Assembly: GCA_021604845.1 (NCBI GenBank)
Contig: BQJT01000004.1
Span: 1-51,645 of the forward strand
Direction of reading: 5' to 3'
From: Cyclobacteriaceae bacterium
GTDB lineage: Bacteria; Bacteroidota; Bacteroidia; Cytophagales; Cyclobacteriaceae
DNA: 51,645 bases
Part shown: piece by piece, positions 31,483 through 43,340 of the stretch
Layout of the letters: each line of letters starts with the position of its first letter
How positions within the stretch are numbered: the stretch's first letter is position 1
Position numbers and translations under genes: made by a program
The notes under the pieces: generated by a model
Seen by the model: the letters and a program-made list of their open reading frames with translations, nothing else
What the model was told of the DNA's origin: nothing
The model's database searches: none

Positions 31483-31496
31483 AATTCGTAACTTTG
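31466..31496 (+). promoter_or_regulatory. Promoter of the tRNA-Trp-secE-nusG-rpl-rpoBC region
   Basis: TTTG (31466-31469), a 19-nt spacer and TAACTTTG (31489-31496) give a perfect match, followed by CACACCC. The -33 box is the end of the tuf terminator stem. Confidence 0.85.
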
Positions 31497-31525
31497 CACA
31501 CCCATTTTTAATGGTTGGATGATTT

Positions 31526-31598
31526 ACGGGTGTAGCTCAATTGGTAGAGTAGTGGTCTCCAAAACCATTGGCTGGGAGTTCGAGTCTCTCCACCCGTG
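31526..31598 (+). tRNA. tRNA-Trp(CCA)
   Basis: A 73-nt cloverleaf. Acceptor ACGGGTG pairs with CACCCGT; anticodon loop CTCCAAA gives CCA at 31559-31561. The T-arm GAGTTCGAGTCTC is present. It is transcribed just ahead of secE, a linkage seen in many bacteria. Confidence 0.95.
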
Positions 31599-31620
31599 CA
31601 ATGAAAAGCCGTTCAGATCA

Positions 31621-31812
31621 ATGCAAAAACTTAATAAAAATATAGCCGAATCCGTCGATGAGATGAAGAACAAGGTGACTTGGCCTTCCTACAAGTCGCT
31701 GCAAAACAGTTCCATTCTGGTATTGGTGGCTTCTTTAATTTTTGCACTGCTGATTGGATTAATGGATACAGCATTTAAGAACAGCCTGGAGTGGTTTTAT
31801 CAATCTTTGTAA
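31621..31812 (+). CDS. secE: Preprotein translocase subunit SecE
   Basis: A 63-residue protein with a short amphipathic helix (ESVDEMKNKVTWPSYKSLQNSS) and one membrane segment (ILVLVASLIFALLIGLMDTAF), the minimal single-span SecE form. SecE clamps SecY in the plasma membrane translocon. The frame is open further upstream, but that part is the tRNA-Trp gene; ATG 31621 gives the family start, 22 nt after the tRNA. nusG follows after 9 nt. Confidence 0.95.
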   Translation: MQKLNKNIAESVDEMKNKVTWPSYKSLQNSSILVLVASLIFALLIGLMDTAFKNSLEWFYQSL

Positions 31813-31821
31813 GGAGAGGAT

Positions 31822-32391
31822 ATGTCTGAAGAATTAAGTGACTTAAAATGGTATGTTGTCCGGGTGGTGAGTGGCCAGGAAAGGAAGGTCAAAACCTACT
31901 TGGAAAACGAGATTTCCAGGCAAAAACTGGAAGACTTCATACCACAAGTACTGATTCCTTCTGAGAAGGTTTATGAAATGAGGAATGGCAAGAAGCGCAT
32001 GAGGGAGAGAAATTTCTTTCCCGGTTATGTTCTGGTATCTGCCGACCTCACACATGGTGAAGCACATCATTTGGTTAAAAGTATTCCAGGGGTAATTGGA
32101 TTTCTTGGATCAAATGACGGGGGCGCTTCAAAGACGCCGGTTCCGTTAAGACAAACTGAAATTAACCGGATCCTGGGCAAGGTAGATGAACTGGATGAGT
32201 TTGAGGAAACACTGGATACTCCATTCATCGTAGGTGAGTCGGTAAAAGTAATGGACGGACCATTCAGTGGATTTACCGGGAATGTTGAAGAGGTGTTTGA
32301 GGAACGAAAGAAATTGAATGTGATGGTGAAGATTTTTGGAAGAAACACCCCGGTTGAATTGAATTACATGCAAGTAGAAAAATTAGACTAA
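31822..32391 (+). CDS. nusG: Transcription termination/antitermination factor NusG
   Basis: A 189-residue NusG with the NGN domain ([49 protein letters not shown]) and a C-terminal KOW domain ([51 protein letters not shown]). It binds RNA polymerase and links it to Rho or the ribosome. Its stop codon overlaps the rplK ATG by one base (TAATG), indicating translational coupling. Confidence 0.97.
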   Translation: MSEELSDLKWYVVRVVSGQERKVKTYLENEISRQKLEDFIPQVLIPSEKVYEMRNGKKRMRERNFFPGYVLVSADLTHGEAHHLVKSIPGVIGFLGSNDGGASKTPVPLRQTEINRILGKVDELDEFEETLDTPFIVGESVKVMDGPFSGFTGNVEEVFEERKKLNVMVKIFGRNTPVELNYMQVEKLD

Positions 32392-32834
32392 TGGCTAAAC
32401 AAGTAAGCGGATTTCTTAAGCTTCAAATAAGAGGGGGTGCTGCAAATCCTTCACCTCCGGTTGGACCAGCTTTAGGTAGTAAGGGCTTGAATATAATGGA
32501 GTTCTGTAAGCAGTTTAATGCCAGGACACAAGATAAAGCTGGGACACTACTACCGGTTTTGATCACCATATACTCGGATAAGTCATTCGATTTTGTGGTT
32601 AAAACACCTCCGGCTCCGGTATTATTAATGAATGCCGCAAAACTAAAAAAAGCATCTCCTGAACCTAACAGGGAAAAAGTTGGTTCAGTGACTTGGGATC
32701 AGGTAAAGGAAATTGCAGAAACAAAGATGCCAGACCTCAATGCTTTTACCGTAGAGTCCGCAATGAAGATGGTGGCAGGAACGGCAAGAAGTATGGGGTT
32801 ACGGGTAAAGGGAAAAGCTCCCTGGAATAACTAA
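32391..32834 (+). CDS. rplK: Ribosomal protein L11
   Basis: A 147-residue L11. Recognisable motifs are [37 protein letters not shown] and, near the end, [23 protein letters not shown]. It forms the GTPase-associated centre with 23S rRNA. Its ATG overlaps the nusG stop; rplA begins 6 nt after it. In many bacteria L1 binds the rplK leader to control both genes, but no such leader is present between nusG and rplK here. Confidence 0.98.
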   Translation: MAKQVSGFLKLQIRGGAANPSPPVGPALGSKGLNIMEFCKQFNARTQDKAGTLLPVLITIYSDKSFDFVVKTPPAPVLLMNAAKLKKASPEPNREKVGSVTWDQVKEIAETKMPDLNAFTVESAMKMVAGTARSMGLRVKGKAPWNN

Positions 32835-32840
32835 AGTATC

Positions 32841-33539
32841 ATGGCCAAGCTTACAAAGAATCAAAAATCAGTACTGGAGAAGTTAGAACTTCAAAAGGAA
32901 TATTCCGTTGAGGATGCCAGCACGTTGGTAAAGGACATAACTTTTACCAAGTTCGATGCTTCGATTGACCTGAGTATCCGGTTGGGAGTTGATCCCAGGA
33001 AAGCCGATCAGATGGTACGCGGGGTAGTAACGTTGCCACATGGCAGCGGGAAACAGGTAAATGTGCTGGTACTCTGCACTCCGGATAAGGAAGAAGAGGC
33101 GAAAGCAGCTGGGGCGGATCACGTTGGGTTGGATGAGTACATTACTAAAATTGAGGGAGGCTGGACCGACGTGGATGTGATCATCACCATGCCACAGGTT
33201 ATGGCAAAAGTGGGGAAACTAGGGAGAGTTCTGGGTCCCCGTGGATTAATGCCGAACCCTAAATCAGGTACGGTAACTGAGGATGTAGCAAAGGCTGTGA
33301 ACGAAGTGAAAGCAGGTAAAATAGATTTTAAGGTCGATAAGGCCGGTATTATTAACACTAGTATCGGGAAAGCCTCATTTGAACCCAAAATGATTAAGGA
33401 GAATGCCCTGGAAGTAGTACATACTATTTCCCGACTAAAGCCAGCTTCCGCTAAAGGTACTTACTTTAAGAGCATCAGCATTTCCAGCACCATGAGTCCC
33501 GGGATTGCTATTGATAAAAACTCGATTGAAGGTATTTAG
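32841..33539 (+). CDS. rplA: Ribosomal protein L1
   Basis: A 232-residue L1 with [37 protein letters not shown] and [21 protein letters not shown], the latter being the family signature. It builds the L1 stalk that moves E-site tRNA. The rplJ ATG begins two bases after its stop codon. Confidence 0.98.
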   Translation: MAKLTKNQKSVLEKLELQKEYSVEDASTLVKDITFTKFDASIDLSIRLGVDPRKADQMVRGVVTLPHGSGKQVNVLVLCTPDKEEEAKAAGADHVGLDEYITKIEGGWTDVDVIITMPQVMAKVGKLGRVLGPRGLMPNPKSGTVTEDVAKAVNEVKAGKIDFKVDKAGIINTSIGKASFEPKMIKENALEVVHTISRLKPASAKGTYFKSISISSTMSPGIAIDKNSIEGI

Positions 33540-33541
33540 AA

Positions 33542-34081
33542 ATGACTAGAGCAGAAAAACAAACCATTGTTGAAGAACTTTATCAGAAGTTTTCGGAAAC
33601 AAACCATTTTTATATCACCGATCCGCAGGGCCTGAATGTTGAGCGTGTTAATAATTTTCGACGTATGTGCTTCAACAAAGGAATTGAATATAAGGTTTAT
33701 AAAAATACATTGATCAAAAAAGCACTGGAGAAACTGGATACGGATTACTCATCATTTGATGACACCGTTTTAAAAGGTTTTTCAGGTATTTTATTTTCAG
33801 GAGAAAGTAGCAATATCCCGGCTAAGATCATTAAGGAATTTAGAAAATCAGCAAAATCTGAAGAGTTGCTGCCGTTGTTAAAGGGTGCTTCCATCGACAC
33901 CGATCTCTTTATAGGCGAAGAATACCTCGATACTTTAAGCAAGTTGAAGTCAAAAGCAGAGCTTATTGGTGAGGTAATCAGTCTTCTTCAGTCGCCCGCT
34001 AAAAACGTGGTATCTGCTCTACAGAGCGGTCCGCAAACATTGGCAGGTCTGGTTAAAACTCTCTCTGAGCGTGAGGGTTAG
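33542..34081 (+). CDS. rplJ: Ribosomal protein L10
   Basis: A 179-residue L10. The N-terminal rRNA-binding domain (EELYQKFSETNHFYITDPQGLNVERVNNFRRMC, EYKVYKNTLIKKAL) is typical. The C-terminal helix (VVSALQSGPQTLAGLVKTLSERE) binds L7/L12 dimers. The 2-bp gap to rplA leaves no room for a classic L10 leader, so any L10 feedback would have to act inside rplA. Confidence 0.96.
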   Translation: MTRAEKQTIVEELYQKFSETNHFYITDPQGLNVERVNNFRRMCFNKGIEYKVYKNTLIKKALEKLDTDYSSFDDTVLKGFSGILFSGESSNIPAKIIKEFRKSAKSEELLPLLKGASIDTDLFIGEEYLDTLSKLKSKAELIGEVISLLQSPAKNVVSALQSGPQTLAGLVKTLSEREG

Positions 34082-34127
34082 TTATTTATTTATTGTTAAG
34101 TAATAGAATTTAAAAAATTATAATAAA

Positions 34128-34508
34128 ATGGCAGATATCAAAGCGTTAGGTGACCAACTTGTAGAGCTCAGTGTAAAAGAAGTTCAGGAGTTGGCAGACT
34201 ACTTGAAAGAAACCCATGGCATCGAGCCTGCTGCTGCAGCTGCTCCAGTTATGGTAGCTGGAGGCGGTGACGGCGAAGGTGCAGCTGCAGAAGAGAAATC
34301 TTCTTTTGACGTGGTACTTAAAGCACCAGGTGGCTCTAAATTAGCAGTGGTTAAACTAGTAAAAGAACTGACCGGACTGGGTCTGAAAGAAGCTAAGGAA
34401 TTAGTAGACAGCGCACCCAAAGAAGTGAAAGAAGGCGTTGCTAAAGATGAAGCAGAAGCACTGAAAAAACAGCTGGAAGAAGCTGGTGCTGAAGTAGAAT
34501 TGAAATAA
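34128..34508 (+). CDS. rplL: Ribosomal protein L7/L12
   Basis: A 126-residue L12. It has the dimerisation helices ([23 protein letters not shown]), an Ala/Gly-rich hinge ([22 protein letters not shown]), and the factor-binding C-domain ([45 protein letters not shown]). It recruits translational GTPases. The 46-nt upstream gap is A/T-rich. A hairpin with a T-run follows before rpoB. Confidence 0.98.
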   Translation: MADIKALGDQLVELSVKEVQELADYLKETHGIEPAAAAAPVMVAGGGDGEGAAAEEKSSFDVVLKAPGGSKLAVVKLVKELTGLGLKEAKELVDSAPKEVKEGVAKDEAEALKKQLEEAGAEVELK

Positions 34509-34549
34509 GGAATTGTCATTTTCGCTGCCCTCGCAGAAAACCAATATTA

Positions 34550-34576
34550 GGCCTGGCAAAACCGTCAGGTCTTTTC
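34550..34576 (+). terminator. Attenuator-like hairpin between rplL and rpoB
   Basis: GGCCTGGC (34550-34557) pairs with GTCAGGTC (34564-34571), 8 bp including two G-T pairs, followed by TTTT. Partial termination here would lower rpoBC expression relative to L7/L12, as the rplL-rpoB attenuator does in other bacteria. Confidence 0.5.
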
Positions 34577-34665
34577 CTGTTTCTACCTACTTACGAGTGG
34601 GTTTACTGGTTGTAAATTAATGCAGCCGATTAAAGATATACTTAGTAATCTAAATATTATAAGCC

Positions 34666-37600
34666 TTGGCTAAAACAAATCAACTCGATAGAATAAATTT
34701 TTCTTCTATCAAATCAGTAATTGATTACCCTGATTTTCTCGACGTACAACTAAGATCTTTCAAGGATTTTTTCCAGTTGGAAACACCAGCAGAAAAACGA
34801 ATGCAGGAAGGATTGTTTAAGGTATTTGCTGAAAATTTCCCCATTTCCGATAGCCGGGAGAATTTTGTGCTGGAGTTCATAGATTATATGATCGATCCAC
34901 CCAAATATTCTGTTGATGAGTGTATCGACCGGGGACTTACCTATTCGGTTCCGTTAAAGGCCAAATTGAGATTGTCCTGTAACGATGAAGATAATGAGGA
35001 CTTTGAAACCATAGAGCAGGAAGTGTTTCTGGGTAATATACCCTACATGACTGTGAAGGGATCCTTTGTGATCAATGGTGCAGAAAGAGTAATCGTTTCT
35101 CAGCTTCATAGGTCACCCGGAGTATTCTTTGCACAAAGTAAACATACCAACGGCACCAAATTATACTCAGCCAGAATAATTCCTTTCAAAGGTTCATGGA
35201 TCGAGTTTGCTACTGACGTGAATAACGTTATGTATGCATATATCGACCGTAAAAAGAAATTTCCGGTCACAACTTTATTGAGGGCTATCGGCTATGGCAC
35301 AGACAAAAATATTCTTGATCTGTTTGGGCTATCAGAAGAAGTTGAGGCCAATGAAAAGGCACTGAAGAAAATCATAGGCAGGAAATTAGCCGCCAGGGTT
35401 CTGAGAACATGGACAGAAGACTTTGTGGATGAAGATACAGGTGAAGTGGTATCGATAGACAGGAATGAGGTGGTCCTGGAAAGAGATTCTGTTATTGCAG
35501 AGGAGGATCTTACTACCATTCTTGAATCCGGTAGCAAATCAGTGATCCTGCATCGTGAAGATGTAAACGTCACGGACTACACCATTATATACAATACGCT
35601 TCAGAAGGATAATTCTAACTCAGAAAAAGAAGCAGTTGAACAAATTTACCGTCAACTTAGAAATACTGAGGCGCCGGATGAGCAGACTGCCAGAGATATT
35701 ATACAAAGTTTGTTTTTTAGCGATAAACGTTACGATCTGGGTGAAGTAGGAAGGTATCGGATCAACAAAAAGCTGGGGCTTGAAATAGACTCGGATGTGC
35801 GGGTACTAACTACTGAAGATATTATTAACATCGTGAAGTACCTAATTGGTTTGATTAATGCCAAGGCCCTTGTCGATGATATTGATCACTTAAGCAATCG
35901 AAGGGTAAGAACCGTTGGGGAGCAGTTGTACACGCAATTTGGTGTTGGGTTGGCCAGAATGGCCCGAACTATCAAGGAGCGAATGAATGTAAGGGATAAT
36001 GAAGATTTCAAACCAGTTGATCTGATCAACGCCAGGACGCTGTCTTCAGTAATTAACTCATTTTTTGGTACCAACCAGTTGTCTCAGTTCATGGATCAAA
36101 CCAATCCATTAGCTGAAATCACCCACAAACGTAGAATGTCCGCTTTGGGACCGGGAGGCTTATCCAGGGAACGAGCCGGGTTTGAGGTCAGGGATGTGCA
36201 TTATACGCACTATGGAAGATTATGTACTATTGAGACCCCTGAAGGACCGAATATCGGACTAATCTCTTCACTGTGTGTTCACGCTAAGGTGAATAACATG
36301 GGCTTTATTGAGACACCGTACCGAAAAGTTGCGGAAGGTAAAGTAAATATGAAAGGAGATGTAATCTACCTGACCGCAGAAGAAGAAGATTCACACAACA
36401 TTGCGCAGGCAAATGCACCTATTTCAGATGCAGGTAACTACTTGAACGACAGGGTGAAGGCCAGATTTGAGGGCGACTTTCCAGTAGTGGAGCCTGGACA
36501 GGTCAGTTACATGGATATTGCTCCTAACCAAATTGTATCTGTGGCAGCATCGCTGATTCCCTTCCTTGAACACGATGATGCTAACCGGGCACTGATGGGA
36601 TCCAATATGCAGCGTCAGGCGGTGCCTTTGATGAAACCAGAAGCGCCGGTGGTAGGTACCGGGTTAGAAGGCCGGGTGGCTTTGGATAGCAGATCACTGA
36701 TAAGGGCAGAAGGAGACGGAGTGATCGATTCTGTAGATGCTACTAAGATTGTAGTTAAGTACGACCTGAATAAGGACCAGCAGCTGGTAAATTTCGATGA
36801 TGAACTGGTAACCTATAAATTGGTGAAATTCCGCAGGACCAACCAGGACACCTGTATTAACCTGAAACCAATCGTGGTTAAAGGACAGACGATTACCAAA
36901 GGTCAACCCCTTTGTGAAGGTTATGCCACGCAAGGCGGGGAACTGGCACTGGGAAGAAACCTGAGGGTGGCCTTTATGCCCTGGCAGGGATACAACTTCG
37001 AGGATGCTATTGTTATCTCAGAAAAAGTAGTCAGAGAAGACATCTTTACCTCAATCCATATCGAAGAGTTCGAGCTGGAAGTTAGGGACACCAAGCGGGG
37101 CGAGGAGGAGTTAACCTCAGAAATTCCTAATGTGAGTGAAGAGGCGGTTAAGAACCTGGATGAAGAAGGTATCATTAGAACCGGAGCCGATGTAAAAGAA
37201 GGCGACATCCTGATAGGGAAAATTACTCCCAAGGGAGAAACGGATCCTACTCCTGAAGAAAAACTGCTACGGGCAATTTTCGGAGATAAAGCCGGAGATG
37301 TTAAAGACGCAAGTTTGAAGGCAAGTCCATCTCTCAGAGGTGTGGTAATTGATACAAAGCTTTTCTCCAGACCTAAGAAGGATAAAGATCTAAGAGCAAG
37401 AGCCAAGAAAGAAGTTGAGGTGTTGAAGAGCAGGTACGGCAAAGAGCTGCTGGTATTGCGAGGAGAGATGATTGAGAAAATGGTGAAACTGCTTGAAGGT
37501 AAGACTTCACAAGGGGTTAAACACAAATTTGGTGATGTGATCATTGAAAAGGGAACCAAGTTTAACACCAAGAATATAGAGACCAATATCTTCCCGGACA

Positions 37601-38538
37601 AGAATATTTACAAAGACGAGAGTACTTATAATGTTCCGGAAGAGGTAAACTTAATTTCTGACCTTATCCTGGACAATTGGGTTTCAGATAGCAAAACCGG
37701 AGACCTGCTTTTGGAATTAGTCAAGAATTATCACAAGAAGCGAAACGATATCTCAGGTATATTTAAGCGAGAGCGATTTACCCTGGAAGTTGGCGATGAA
37801 TTGCCAGCAGGTATTGTAAAGCTTGCCAAAGTGTACGTTGCCAAAAAGCGTAAACTGAAGGTTGGCGATAAAATGGCTGGCCGTCACGGTAACAAAGGTG
37901 TGGTCGCGAAAATTGTGAGAGAAGAAGATATGCCGTTCCTGGAGGATGGCACACCAGTTGATATCGTACTTAACCCATTAGGAGTACCTTCCAGGATGAA
38001 CCTGGGTCAGATCTATGAGACCGTGCTTGGTTGGGCAGGTATAAAGCTTAATAAAAAGTACGCCACCCCGATTTTTGATGGTGCTACCATGGAACAAGTA
38101 GCTGATGAGCTGAACGCGGCAGGTTTGCCAACTTTCGGAAGGACTCACCTGTTCGATGGTTTAACCGGAGAAAGATTTGATCAACCGGTTACCGTGGGCG
38201 TAATCTACATGCTTAAGCTGGGGCACCTGGTCGATGATAAAATGCACGCCAGATCTATAGGCCCTTACAGCCTGATCACCCAGCAACCTCTGGGAGGAAA
38301 AGCGCAGTTTGGTGGTCAAAGATTCGGTGAAATGGAAGTATGGGCATTGGAAGCCTTTGGCGCCTCGCACATATTACAGGAAATTCTGACCGTTAAATCC
38401 GATGATGTAATTGGTCGTGCCAAGGCATATGAATGCATCGTAAAAGGTGATAATATGGCGAAACCGAATATACCGGAATCGTTCAATGTATTGATTCATG
38501 AACTTCGGGGACTGGCCCTTGAGATTACTTTAGATTGA
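34666..38538 (+). CDS. rpoB: RNA polymerase subunit beta
   Basis: A 1290-residue beta subunit. Visible regions are the N-terminal [15 protein letters not shown], the rifampicin-pocket segment [38 protein letters not shown], and [14 protein letters not shown] near the active site. The C-terminus has [24 protein letters not shown]. The sequence lacks obvious rifampicin-resistance changes at the common Asp, His and Ser positions. The start is TTG at 34666; the next residues [13 protein letters not shown] fit the family N-terminus. rpoC follows after 36 nt. Confidence 0.98.
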   Translation: MAKTNQLDRINFSSIKSVIDYPDFLDVQLRSFKDFFQLETPAEKRMQEGLFKVFAENFPISDSRENFVLEFIDYMIDPPKYSVDECIDRGLTYSVPLKAKLRLSCNDEDNEDFETIEQEVFLGNIPYMTVKGSFVINGAERVIVSQLHRSPGVFFAQSKHTNGTKLYSARIIPFKGSWIEFATDVNNVMYAYIDRKKKFPVTTLLRAIGYGTDKNILDLFGLSEEVEANEKALKKIIGRKLAARVLRTWTEDFVDEDTGEVVSIDRNEVVLERDSVIAEEDLTTILESGSKSVILHREDVNVTDYTIIYNTLQKDNSNSEKEAVEQIYRQLRNTEAPDEQTARDIIQSLFFSDKRYDLGEVGRYRINKKLGLEIDSDVRVLTTEDIINIVKYLIGLINAKALVDDIDHLSNRRVRTVGEQLYTQFGVGLARMARTIKERMNVRDNEDFKPVDLINARTLSSVINSFFGTNQLSQFMDQTNPLAEITHKRRMSALGPGGLSRERAGFEVRDVHYTHYGRLCTIETPEGPNIGLISSLCVHAKVNNMGFIETPYRKVAEGKVNMKGDVIYLTAEEEDSHNIAQANAPISDAGNYLNDRVKARFEGDFPVVEPGQVSYMDIAPNQIVSVAASLIPFLEHDDANRALMGSNMQRQAVPLMKPEAPVVGTGLEGRVALDSRSLIRAEGDGVIDSVDATKIVVKYDLNKDQQLVNFDDELVTYKLVKFRRTNQDTCINLKPIVVKGQTITKGQPLCEGYATQGGELALGRNLRVAFMPWQGYNFEDAIVISEKVVREDIFTSIHIEEFELEVRDTKRGEEELTSEIPNVSEEAVKNLDEEGIIRTGADVKEGDILIGKITPKGETDPTPEEKLLRAIFGDKAGDVKDASLKASPSLRGVVIDTKLFSRPKKDKDLRARAKKEVEVLKSRYGKELLVLRGEMIEKMVKLLEGKTSQGVKHKFGDVIIEKGTKFNTKNIETNIFPDKNIYKDESTYNVPEEVNLISDLILDNWVSDSKTGDLLLELVKNYHKKRNDISGIFKRERFTLEVGDELPAGIVKLAKVYVAKKRKLKVGDKMAGRHGNKGVVAKIVREEDMPFLEDGTPVDIVLNPLGVPSRMNLGQIYETVLGWAGIKLNKKYATPIFDGATMEQVADELNAAGLPTFGRTHLFDGLTGERFDQPVTVGVIYMLKLGHLVDDKMHARSIGPYSLITQQPLGGKAQFGGQRFGEMEVWALEAFGASHILQEILTVKSDDVIGRAKAYECIVKGDNMAKPNIPESFNVLIHELRGLALEITLD

Positions 38539-38574
38539 TAAACCTCCTGATCTTTAAAATTTTGATCGTAAATC

Positions 38575-41500
38575 ATGGCATTTAGAAAAAGCAAAAAGTT
38601 CAACAATGACTTCACCAAGGTTACAATTAGCCTTGCTTCACCGGAATCCATATTGGAAACCTCTCATGGAGAGGTAACCCAGCCGGAAACAATCAACTAC
38701 CGTACCTATAAGCCGGAGATGGGAGGATTGTTCTGTGAACGGATATTTGGCCCGGTAAAGGATTGGGAATGTCACTGTGGCAAATACAAGAGAATTAGAT
38801 ATAAGGGTATTATTTGTGACCGCTGTGGAGTTGAGGTGACCGAGAAGAAAGTAAGACGGGAACGGATGGGCCACATCGAACTGGTAGTACCGGTAGCCCA
38901 CATTTGGTATTTCAGGTCTCTTCCTAACAAGATTGGTTACCTGCTTGGCCTACCTACTAAGAAACTGGATCAAATAATTTACTACGAGCGATACGTGGTC
39001 ATCCAGTCAGGTATTAAAGCGGAAGATGGAATCAATTATCTGGATTTCCTTACTGAAGATGAGTATCTGGACTTTATTGACAAGATGCCCAGAGAAAACC
39101 AGATGCTTGATGACGATGATCCTAATAAGTTCATTGCCAAGATGGGAGCCGAAGCGTTGGAAATGATTCTGGCACGAATTGATTTAGACACCTTGTCCTA
39201 TGATTTAAGGCATCAGGCTGCCACTGATACTTCCCAACAGCGAAAAGCAGAAGCGCTCAAGCGACTAAAAGTGGTAGAGGCTTTCAGAGACGCCAGAAAC
39301 CGGATTGAGAACCGGCCTGAGTGGATGGTAATAAAGATGGTACCGGTAATTCCCCCGGAACTTCGTCCTTTGGTACCATTAGATGGCGGCAGGTTTGCCA
39401 CTTCAGACCTTAACGATCTGTACCGGAGAGTGATTATCAGGAACAATCGTTTGAAACGCCTGATTGATATCAAAGCCCCCGAGGTGATTTTGAGGAACGA
39501 GAAAAGAATGCTGCAGGAAGCAGTTGACTCGCTGTTCGATAATTCAAGAAAAGTAAATGCAGTTCGATCTGACGGAAACCGGGCATTAAAATCACTCAGT
39601 GATATGCTCAAAGGTAAACAAGGTCGATTCCGTCAGAACCTGTTAGGAAAACGTGTAGACTACTCTGGCCGGTCAGTAATTGTGGTAGGTCCGGAGTTGA
39701 AATTACACGAATGTGGACTTCCCAAAGACATGGCTGCGGAACTGTTTAAGCCGTTTATAATTCGCAAGCTTATCGAACGTGGCATTGTGAAGACGGTTAA
39801 ATCCGCAAAGAAAATCGTAGACCGCAAGGATCCGGTAGTTTGGGATATCCTGGAAAATGTACTGAAAGGACACCCGGTGTTACTTAACCGTGCGCCAACG
39901 CTGCATCGACTGGGAATCCAGGCCTTCCAGCCGAAACTGATTGAAGGAAAGGCTATACAGCTGCATCCATTGGTATGTACTGCATTTAATGCGGATTTTG
40001 ATGGTGATCAGATGGCTGTTCACGTTCCGTTGGGACATGAGGCAATATTGGAAGCATCGCTGTTGATGTTATCCTCCCACAATATACTAAACCCTGCCAA
40101 TGGTGCGCCTATAACTGTACCTTCACAGGATATGGTATTGGGACTTTACTACGTAACCAAGGGGCGAAAAAGTACTAAAGAACACCAGATCCAGGGTGAA
40201 GGAATGAAGTTCTATGACCCTGAGGAGGTAATCATTGCCATTAATGAACGCAAACTTTCCAAGCATGCGCATATTAAAGTACGCGCTAATGTGAGGAACG
40301 CAGAGGGGAAATTGGAACCTCAGATTATCGAAACGGTTGCAGGAAGGGTGATTTTCAATCAGTTTGTTCCGGATGAAGCAGGTTTCGTTAATGAGTTGCT
40401 AACCAAGAAGAAGTTACAGCAAATTATTTCGCAGGTTTATAAGGTTTCGGGTATGGCCCGTACTGCTCAGTTCCTGGATGACATCAAGGAACTTGGATTC
40501 CAGAGCGCCTATAAAGGCGGCTTGTCTATGGGGCTGGATGATGTGAAAGTACCTGAGGAAAAGGATAAACTTGTGCTCCAGGCCAAGGAGGAAGTAGACG
40601 TAGTTTGGAACAACTACCTGATGGGGCTGATCACCGACAACGAACGGTATAATCAGGTTATTGATATCTGGACCAGGATCAATTCCCAGCTGACCTTCAC
40701 TTTGATGAATCAGCTTGAGGAAGATCAGCAGGGATTCAATTCCATCTACATGATGATGCACTCAGGAGCCCGGGGTTCCAGAGAACAAATCAGGCAGTTG
40801 GGTGGTATGAGAGGACTGATGGCAAAACCACAGAAATCCCTGCTGGGATCGGTGGGTGAAATTATCGAAAACCCAATTCTTTCCAACTTCAAAGAGGGAC
40901 TGGATGTAATAGAATACTTCATTTCAACTCACGGCGCCAGGAAAGGCCTTGCAGATACCGCTTTAAAAACAGCGGATGCAGGGTACCTTACCAGAAGGCT
41001 GGTTGACGTTGCACAGGATGTAGTGGTCAATGAATCCGACTGCGGAACACTGCGGGGATTGGCAGTGTCAGCATTGAAAGACAATGAGGATATTGTGGAG
41101 CCGCTGAGCGAAAGGATATTGGGACGAGTTTCAGTGCATGACATTTATGATCCAATAACCGAGGAATTAATTCTGAATGCAGGAGAAGAGATCACCGAGG
41201 ATGTGGCAACACATATAGATGAAACAAGTATAGAAGAAGTAGAAATTCGATCCGTGCTTACCTGTGAAACCAAGCGTGGTGTCTGTGCTAAGTGTTACGG
41301 TCGAAACCTTGCCTCAGGGGCCATGGTTCAGATTGGTGAAGCGGTCGGAGTTATTGCCGCACAGTCAATTGGTGAACCTGGTACTCAGTTGACACTGAGA
41401 ACCTTCCATGTTGGGGGTACTGCTTCCAATATCGCTATTGATGCAAAAATTGTTGCAAAATTCGCTGGAACCATAGAGTTCGAGGAATTGCGTTCTGTCA

Positions 41501-42888
41501 AAACCACCAACAATGACGACCAGAAAGTAGAGGTAGTAATGGGAAGATCTGGCGAGATTAAGATTGTCGACGATAAGACCAAGAAGGTACTGATGAGTAA
41601 TCATGTGCCATATGGAGCGTTCTTAAGCGTCAAAGAGGGTGCTAAGGTGGAAAAAGGAGATCAACTATGTTACTGGGATCCTTATAATGCTGTGATTCTT
41701 TCTGAAATGAACGGAAAGATTGGGTTCGAATCAATTGAAGAAGGTATTACCTTCAGAGAGGTTTCTGACGAACAAACCGGACACCGTGAAAAAGTAATCG
41801 TGGACAGTAAGGACAAGTCTAAAAACCCTGCGATTATGGTAGAGCCATCAAAAGGGGATGGCAAAAGCTACAATATTCCGGTTGGGGCACACCTTGCAGT
41901 TGATGAAGGCTCTAAGATAAAATCAGGTCAGATACTGGCCAAGATCCCCAGAACCATGGGTAAATCGCGCGATATTACCGGAGGTCTGCCTAGAGTAACT
42001 GAGTTGTTCGAGGCCAGAAATCCATCGAACCCGGCAGTAGTAAGTGAAATAGATGGTGTGGTTACTTACGGAGGAATTAAAAGAGGGAATCGTGAAATAT
42101 TTATCGAATCCAAGGATGGTGTTAAGAAACGATACCTGGTTCCATTGAGTAAGCATATATTGGTTCAGGACAATGACTTCGTTAAAGCCGGATATGCATT
42201 GTCGGATGGTGCCATTACACCTTCTGATATATTGTCGATCAAAGGCCCCACCGCAGTTCAGGAATACCTGGTAAATGAGATACAGGAAGTATATCGTCTA
42301 CAGGGTGTAAAAATCAATGATAAGCACATCGAAACCATTGTGAAGCAGATGATGCAAAAAGTTGAGATCATTGACGCGGGAGATACTGGATTCCTACCCA
42401 AACAAATAGTGGATAAGTTCTACTTCAGGGAGGAAAATGATACTATCCTGGATAAGAAAGTTGTACTTGATCGGGGAGAGTCTGAAAACCTGAAATCAGG
42501 TCAGATAATTACTTCTCGTATTTTGCGTGATGAGAACAGCAGTTTGAAGCGAAGGGATATGAAGTTGGTTGAAGTACGTGATGCGCAACCAGCTGTTTCC
42601 AAGCCTACACTACAGGGAATTACCCAGGCTTCGCTGGGAACAGAAAGTTTCATCTCAGCAGCGTCCTTCCAGGAAACTACCAAGGTACTTAGTGAAGCAA
42701 GTATTCGGGGTAAGGCCGATCTGCTGCGCGGGTTGAAGGAAAACGTAATTGTAGGACACCTGATACCAGCTGGTACCGGCCGTCGGGAATACCAGAACTT
42801 GATTGTGGGGTCTCAGGAGGAGTACGATGCGCTGATTTCTTCCAAGAAGGAGTTTGAAGAGAAAACTGAAATAGAAACTACAGGCTAA
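38575..42888 (+). CDS. rpoC: RNA polymerase subunit beta'
   Basis: A 1437-residue beta' subunit. The N-terminal zinc ribbon is [25 protein letters not shown]. The catalytic magnesium loop [15 protein letters not shown], the clamp helices and trigger-loop region ([27 protein letters not shown]) and the second zinc site ([15 protein letters not shown]) are all present. The length is normal for Bacteroidota. A DUF3467 gene follows after 5 nt. Confidence 0.99.
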   Translation: MAFRKSKKFNNDFTKVTISLASPESILETSHGEVTQPETINYRTYKPEMGGLFCERIFGPVKDWECHCGKYKRIRYKGIICDRCGVEVTEKKVRRERMGHIELVVPVAHIWYFRSLPNKIGYLLGLPTKKLDQIIYYERYVVIQSGIKAEDGINYLDFLTEDEYLDFIDKMPRENQMLDDDDPNKFIAKMGAEALEMILARIDLDTLSYDLRHQAATDTSQQRKAEALKRLKVVEAFRDARNRIENRPEWMVIKMVPVIPPELRPLVPLDGGRFATSDLNDLYRRVIIRNNRLKRLIDIKAPEVILRNEKRMLQEAVDSLFDNSRKVNAVRSDGNRALKSLSDMLKGKQGRFRQNLLGKRVDYSGRSVIVVGPELKLHECGLPKDMAAELFKPFIIRKLIERGIVKTVKSAKKIVDRKDPVVWDILENVLKGHPVLLNRAPTLHRLGIQAFQPKLIEGKAIQLHPLVCTAFNADFDGDQMAVHVPLGHEAILEASLLMLSSHNILNPANGAPITVPSQDMVLGLYYVTKGRKSTKEHQIQGEGMKFYDPEEVIIAINERKLSKHAHIKVRANVRNAEGKLEPQIIETVAGRVIFNQFVPDEAGFVNELLTKKKLQQIISQVYKVSGMARTAQFLDDIKELGFQSAYKGGLSMGLDDVKVPEEKDKLVLQAKEEVDVVWNNYLMGLITDNERYNQVIDIWTRINSQLTFTLMNQLEEDQQGFNSIYMMMHSGARGSREQIRQLGGMRGLMAKPQKSLLGSVGEIIENPILSNFKEGLDVIEYFISTHGARKGLADTALKTADAGYLTRRLVDVAQDVVVNESDCGTLRGLAVSALKDNEDIVEPLSERILGRVSVHDIYDPITEELILNAGEEITEDVATHIDETSIEEVEIRSVLTCETKRGVCAKCYGRNLASGAMVQIGEAVGVIAAQSIGEPGTQLTLRTFHVGGTASNIAIDAKIVAKFAGTIEFEELRSVKTTNNDDQKVEVVMGRSGEIKIVDDKTKKVLMSNHVPYGAFLSVKEGAKVEKGDQLCYWDPYNAVILSEMNGKIGFESIEEGITFREVSDEQTGHREKVIVDSKDKSKNPAIMVEPSKGDGKSYNIPVGAHLAVDEGSKIKSGQILAKIPRTMGKSRDITGGLPRVTELFEARNPSNPAVVSEIDGVVTYGGIKRGNREIFIESKDGVKKRYLVPLSKHILVQDNDFVKAGYALSDGAITPSDILSIKGPTAVQEYLVNEIQEVYRLQGVKINDKHIETIVKQMMQKVEIIDAGDTGFLPKQIVDKFYFREENDTILDKKVVLDRGESENLKSGQIITSRILRDENSSLKRRDMKLVEVRDAQPAVSKPTLQGITQASLGTESFISAASFQETTKVLSEASIRGKADLLRGLKENVIVGHLIPAGTGRREYQNLIVGSQEEYDALISSKKEFEEKTEIETTG

Positions 42889-42893
42889 TTACC

Positions 42894-43217
42894 ATGGCAG
42901 AAGAGCAGGATAAATCGAAGCAGAACCAGATTAATATCGAGCTGTCAGAGGAAGTGGCAGAAGGGATTTATGCTAACCTGGCAATGATTGCTCATTCTAA
43001 CAGTGAGTTTGTTATAGATTTTATCCGTCTGATGCCTGGTGTACCAAAAGCCAAGGTAAAATCCAGGGTGGTCATCACCCCGGAGCACGCTAAAAGGTTA
43101 TTGAAGGCTTTAAAGGATAATATCGAAAAATACGAGGATACTTTTGGGCCGGTTAAGCAATCGGAAGATGCCCCGAAGTTTCCTATTAACTTTGGAGGAA
43201 CTATTGGCGAGGCATAG
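42894..43217 (+). CDS. DUF3467-family small protein
   Basis: A 107-residue acidic protein matching the DUF3467 pattern: INIELSEEVAEGIYANLAMIAHSNSEFVIDFIRLMPGVPKAKVKSRVVITPEHAKRLLKALKDNIEKYEDTFG. It starts 5 nt after the rpoC stop and is the last gene before a new promoter. This position after rpoC is common in Bacteroidota and suggests a link to transcription, but the function is not known to me. Confidence 0.9.
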   Translation: MAEEQDKSKQNQINIELSEEVAEGIYANLAMIAHSNSEFVIDFIRLMPGVPKAKVKSRVVITPEHAKRLLKALKDNIEKYEDTFGPVKQSEDAPKFPINFGGTIGEA

Positions 43218-43275
43218 TGCCTGGCCTATAGTTCCCCGATATTAATTTTCCGATCAGTTTTATTTACCGCTATCG

Positions 43276-43306
43276 TTTGGATAGTTTGTCTAATTGACTA
43301 ATTTTG
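43276..43306 (+). promoter_or_regulatory. Promoter of the rpsL-rpsG-fusA-rpsJ operon
   Basis: TTTG (43276-43279), a 19-nt spacer and TAATTTTG (43299-43306), followed by CATTCCG. A perfect match. The 14-mer TAATTTTGCATTCC is identical to that in the tRNA-tuf promoter. Confidence 0.85.
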
Positions 43307-43340
43307 CATTCCGAAATTTTAAGGAAAAGCAAGAAATTAG

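Noticed and set aside
31519-31620. N-terminal extension of secE
   Set aside because: This part is the tRNA-Trp gene and cannot be the protein start; ATG 31621 fits the family.
36921-37601. 226-codon minus-strand frame inside rpoB
   Set aside because: It is a shadow of rpoB, Ser/Leu-rich with no domain; rpoB is certain.
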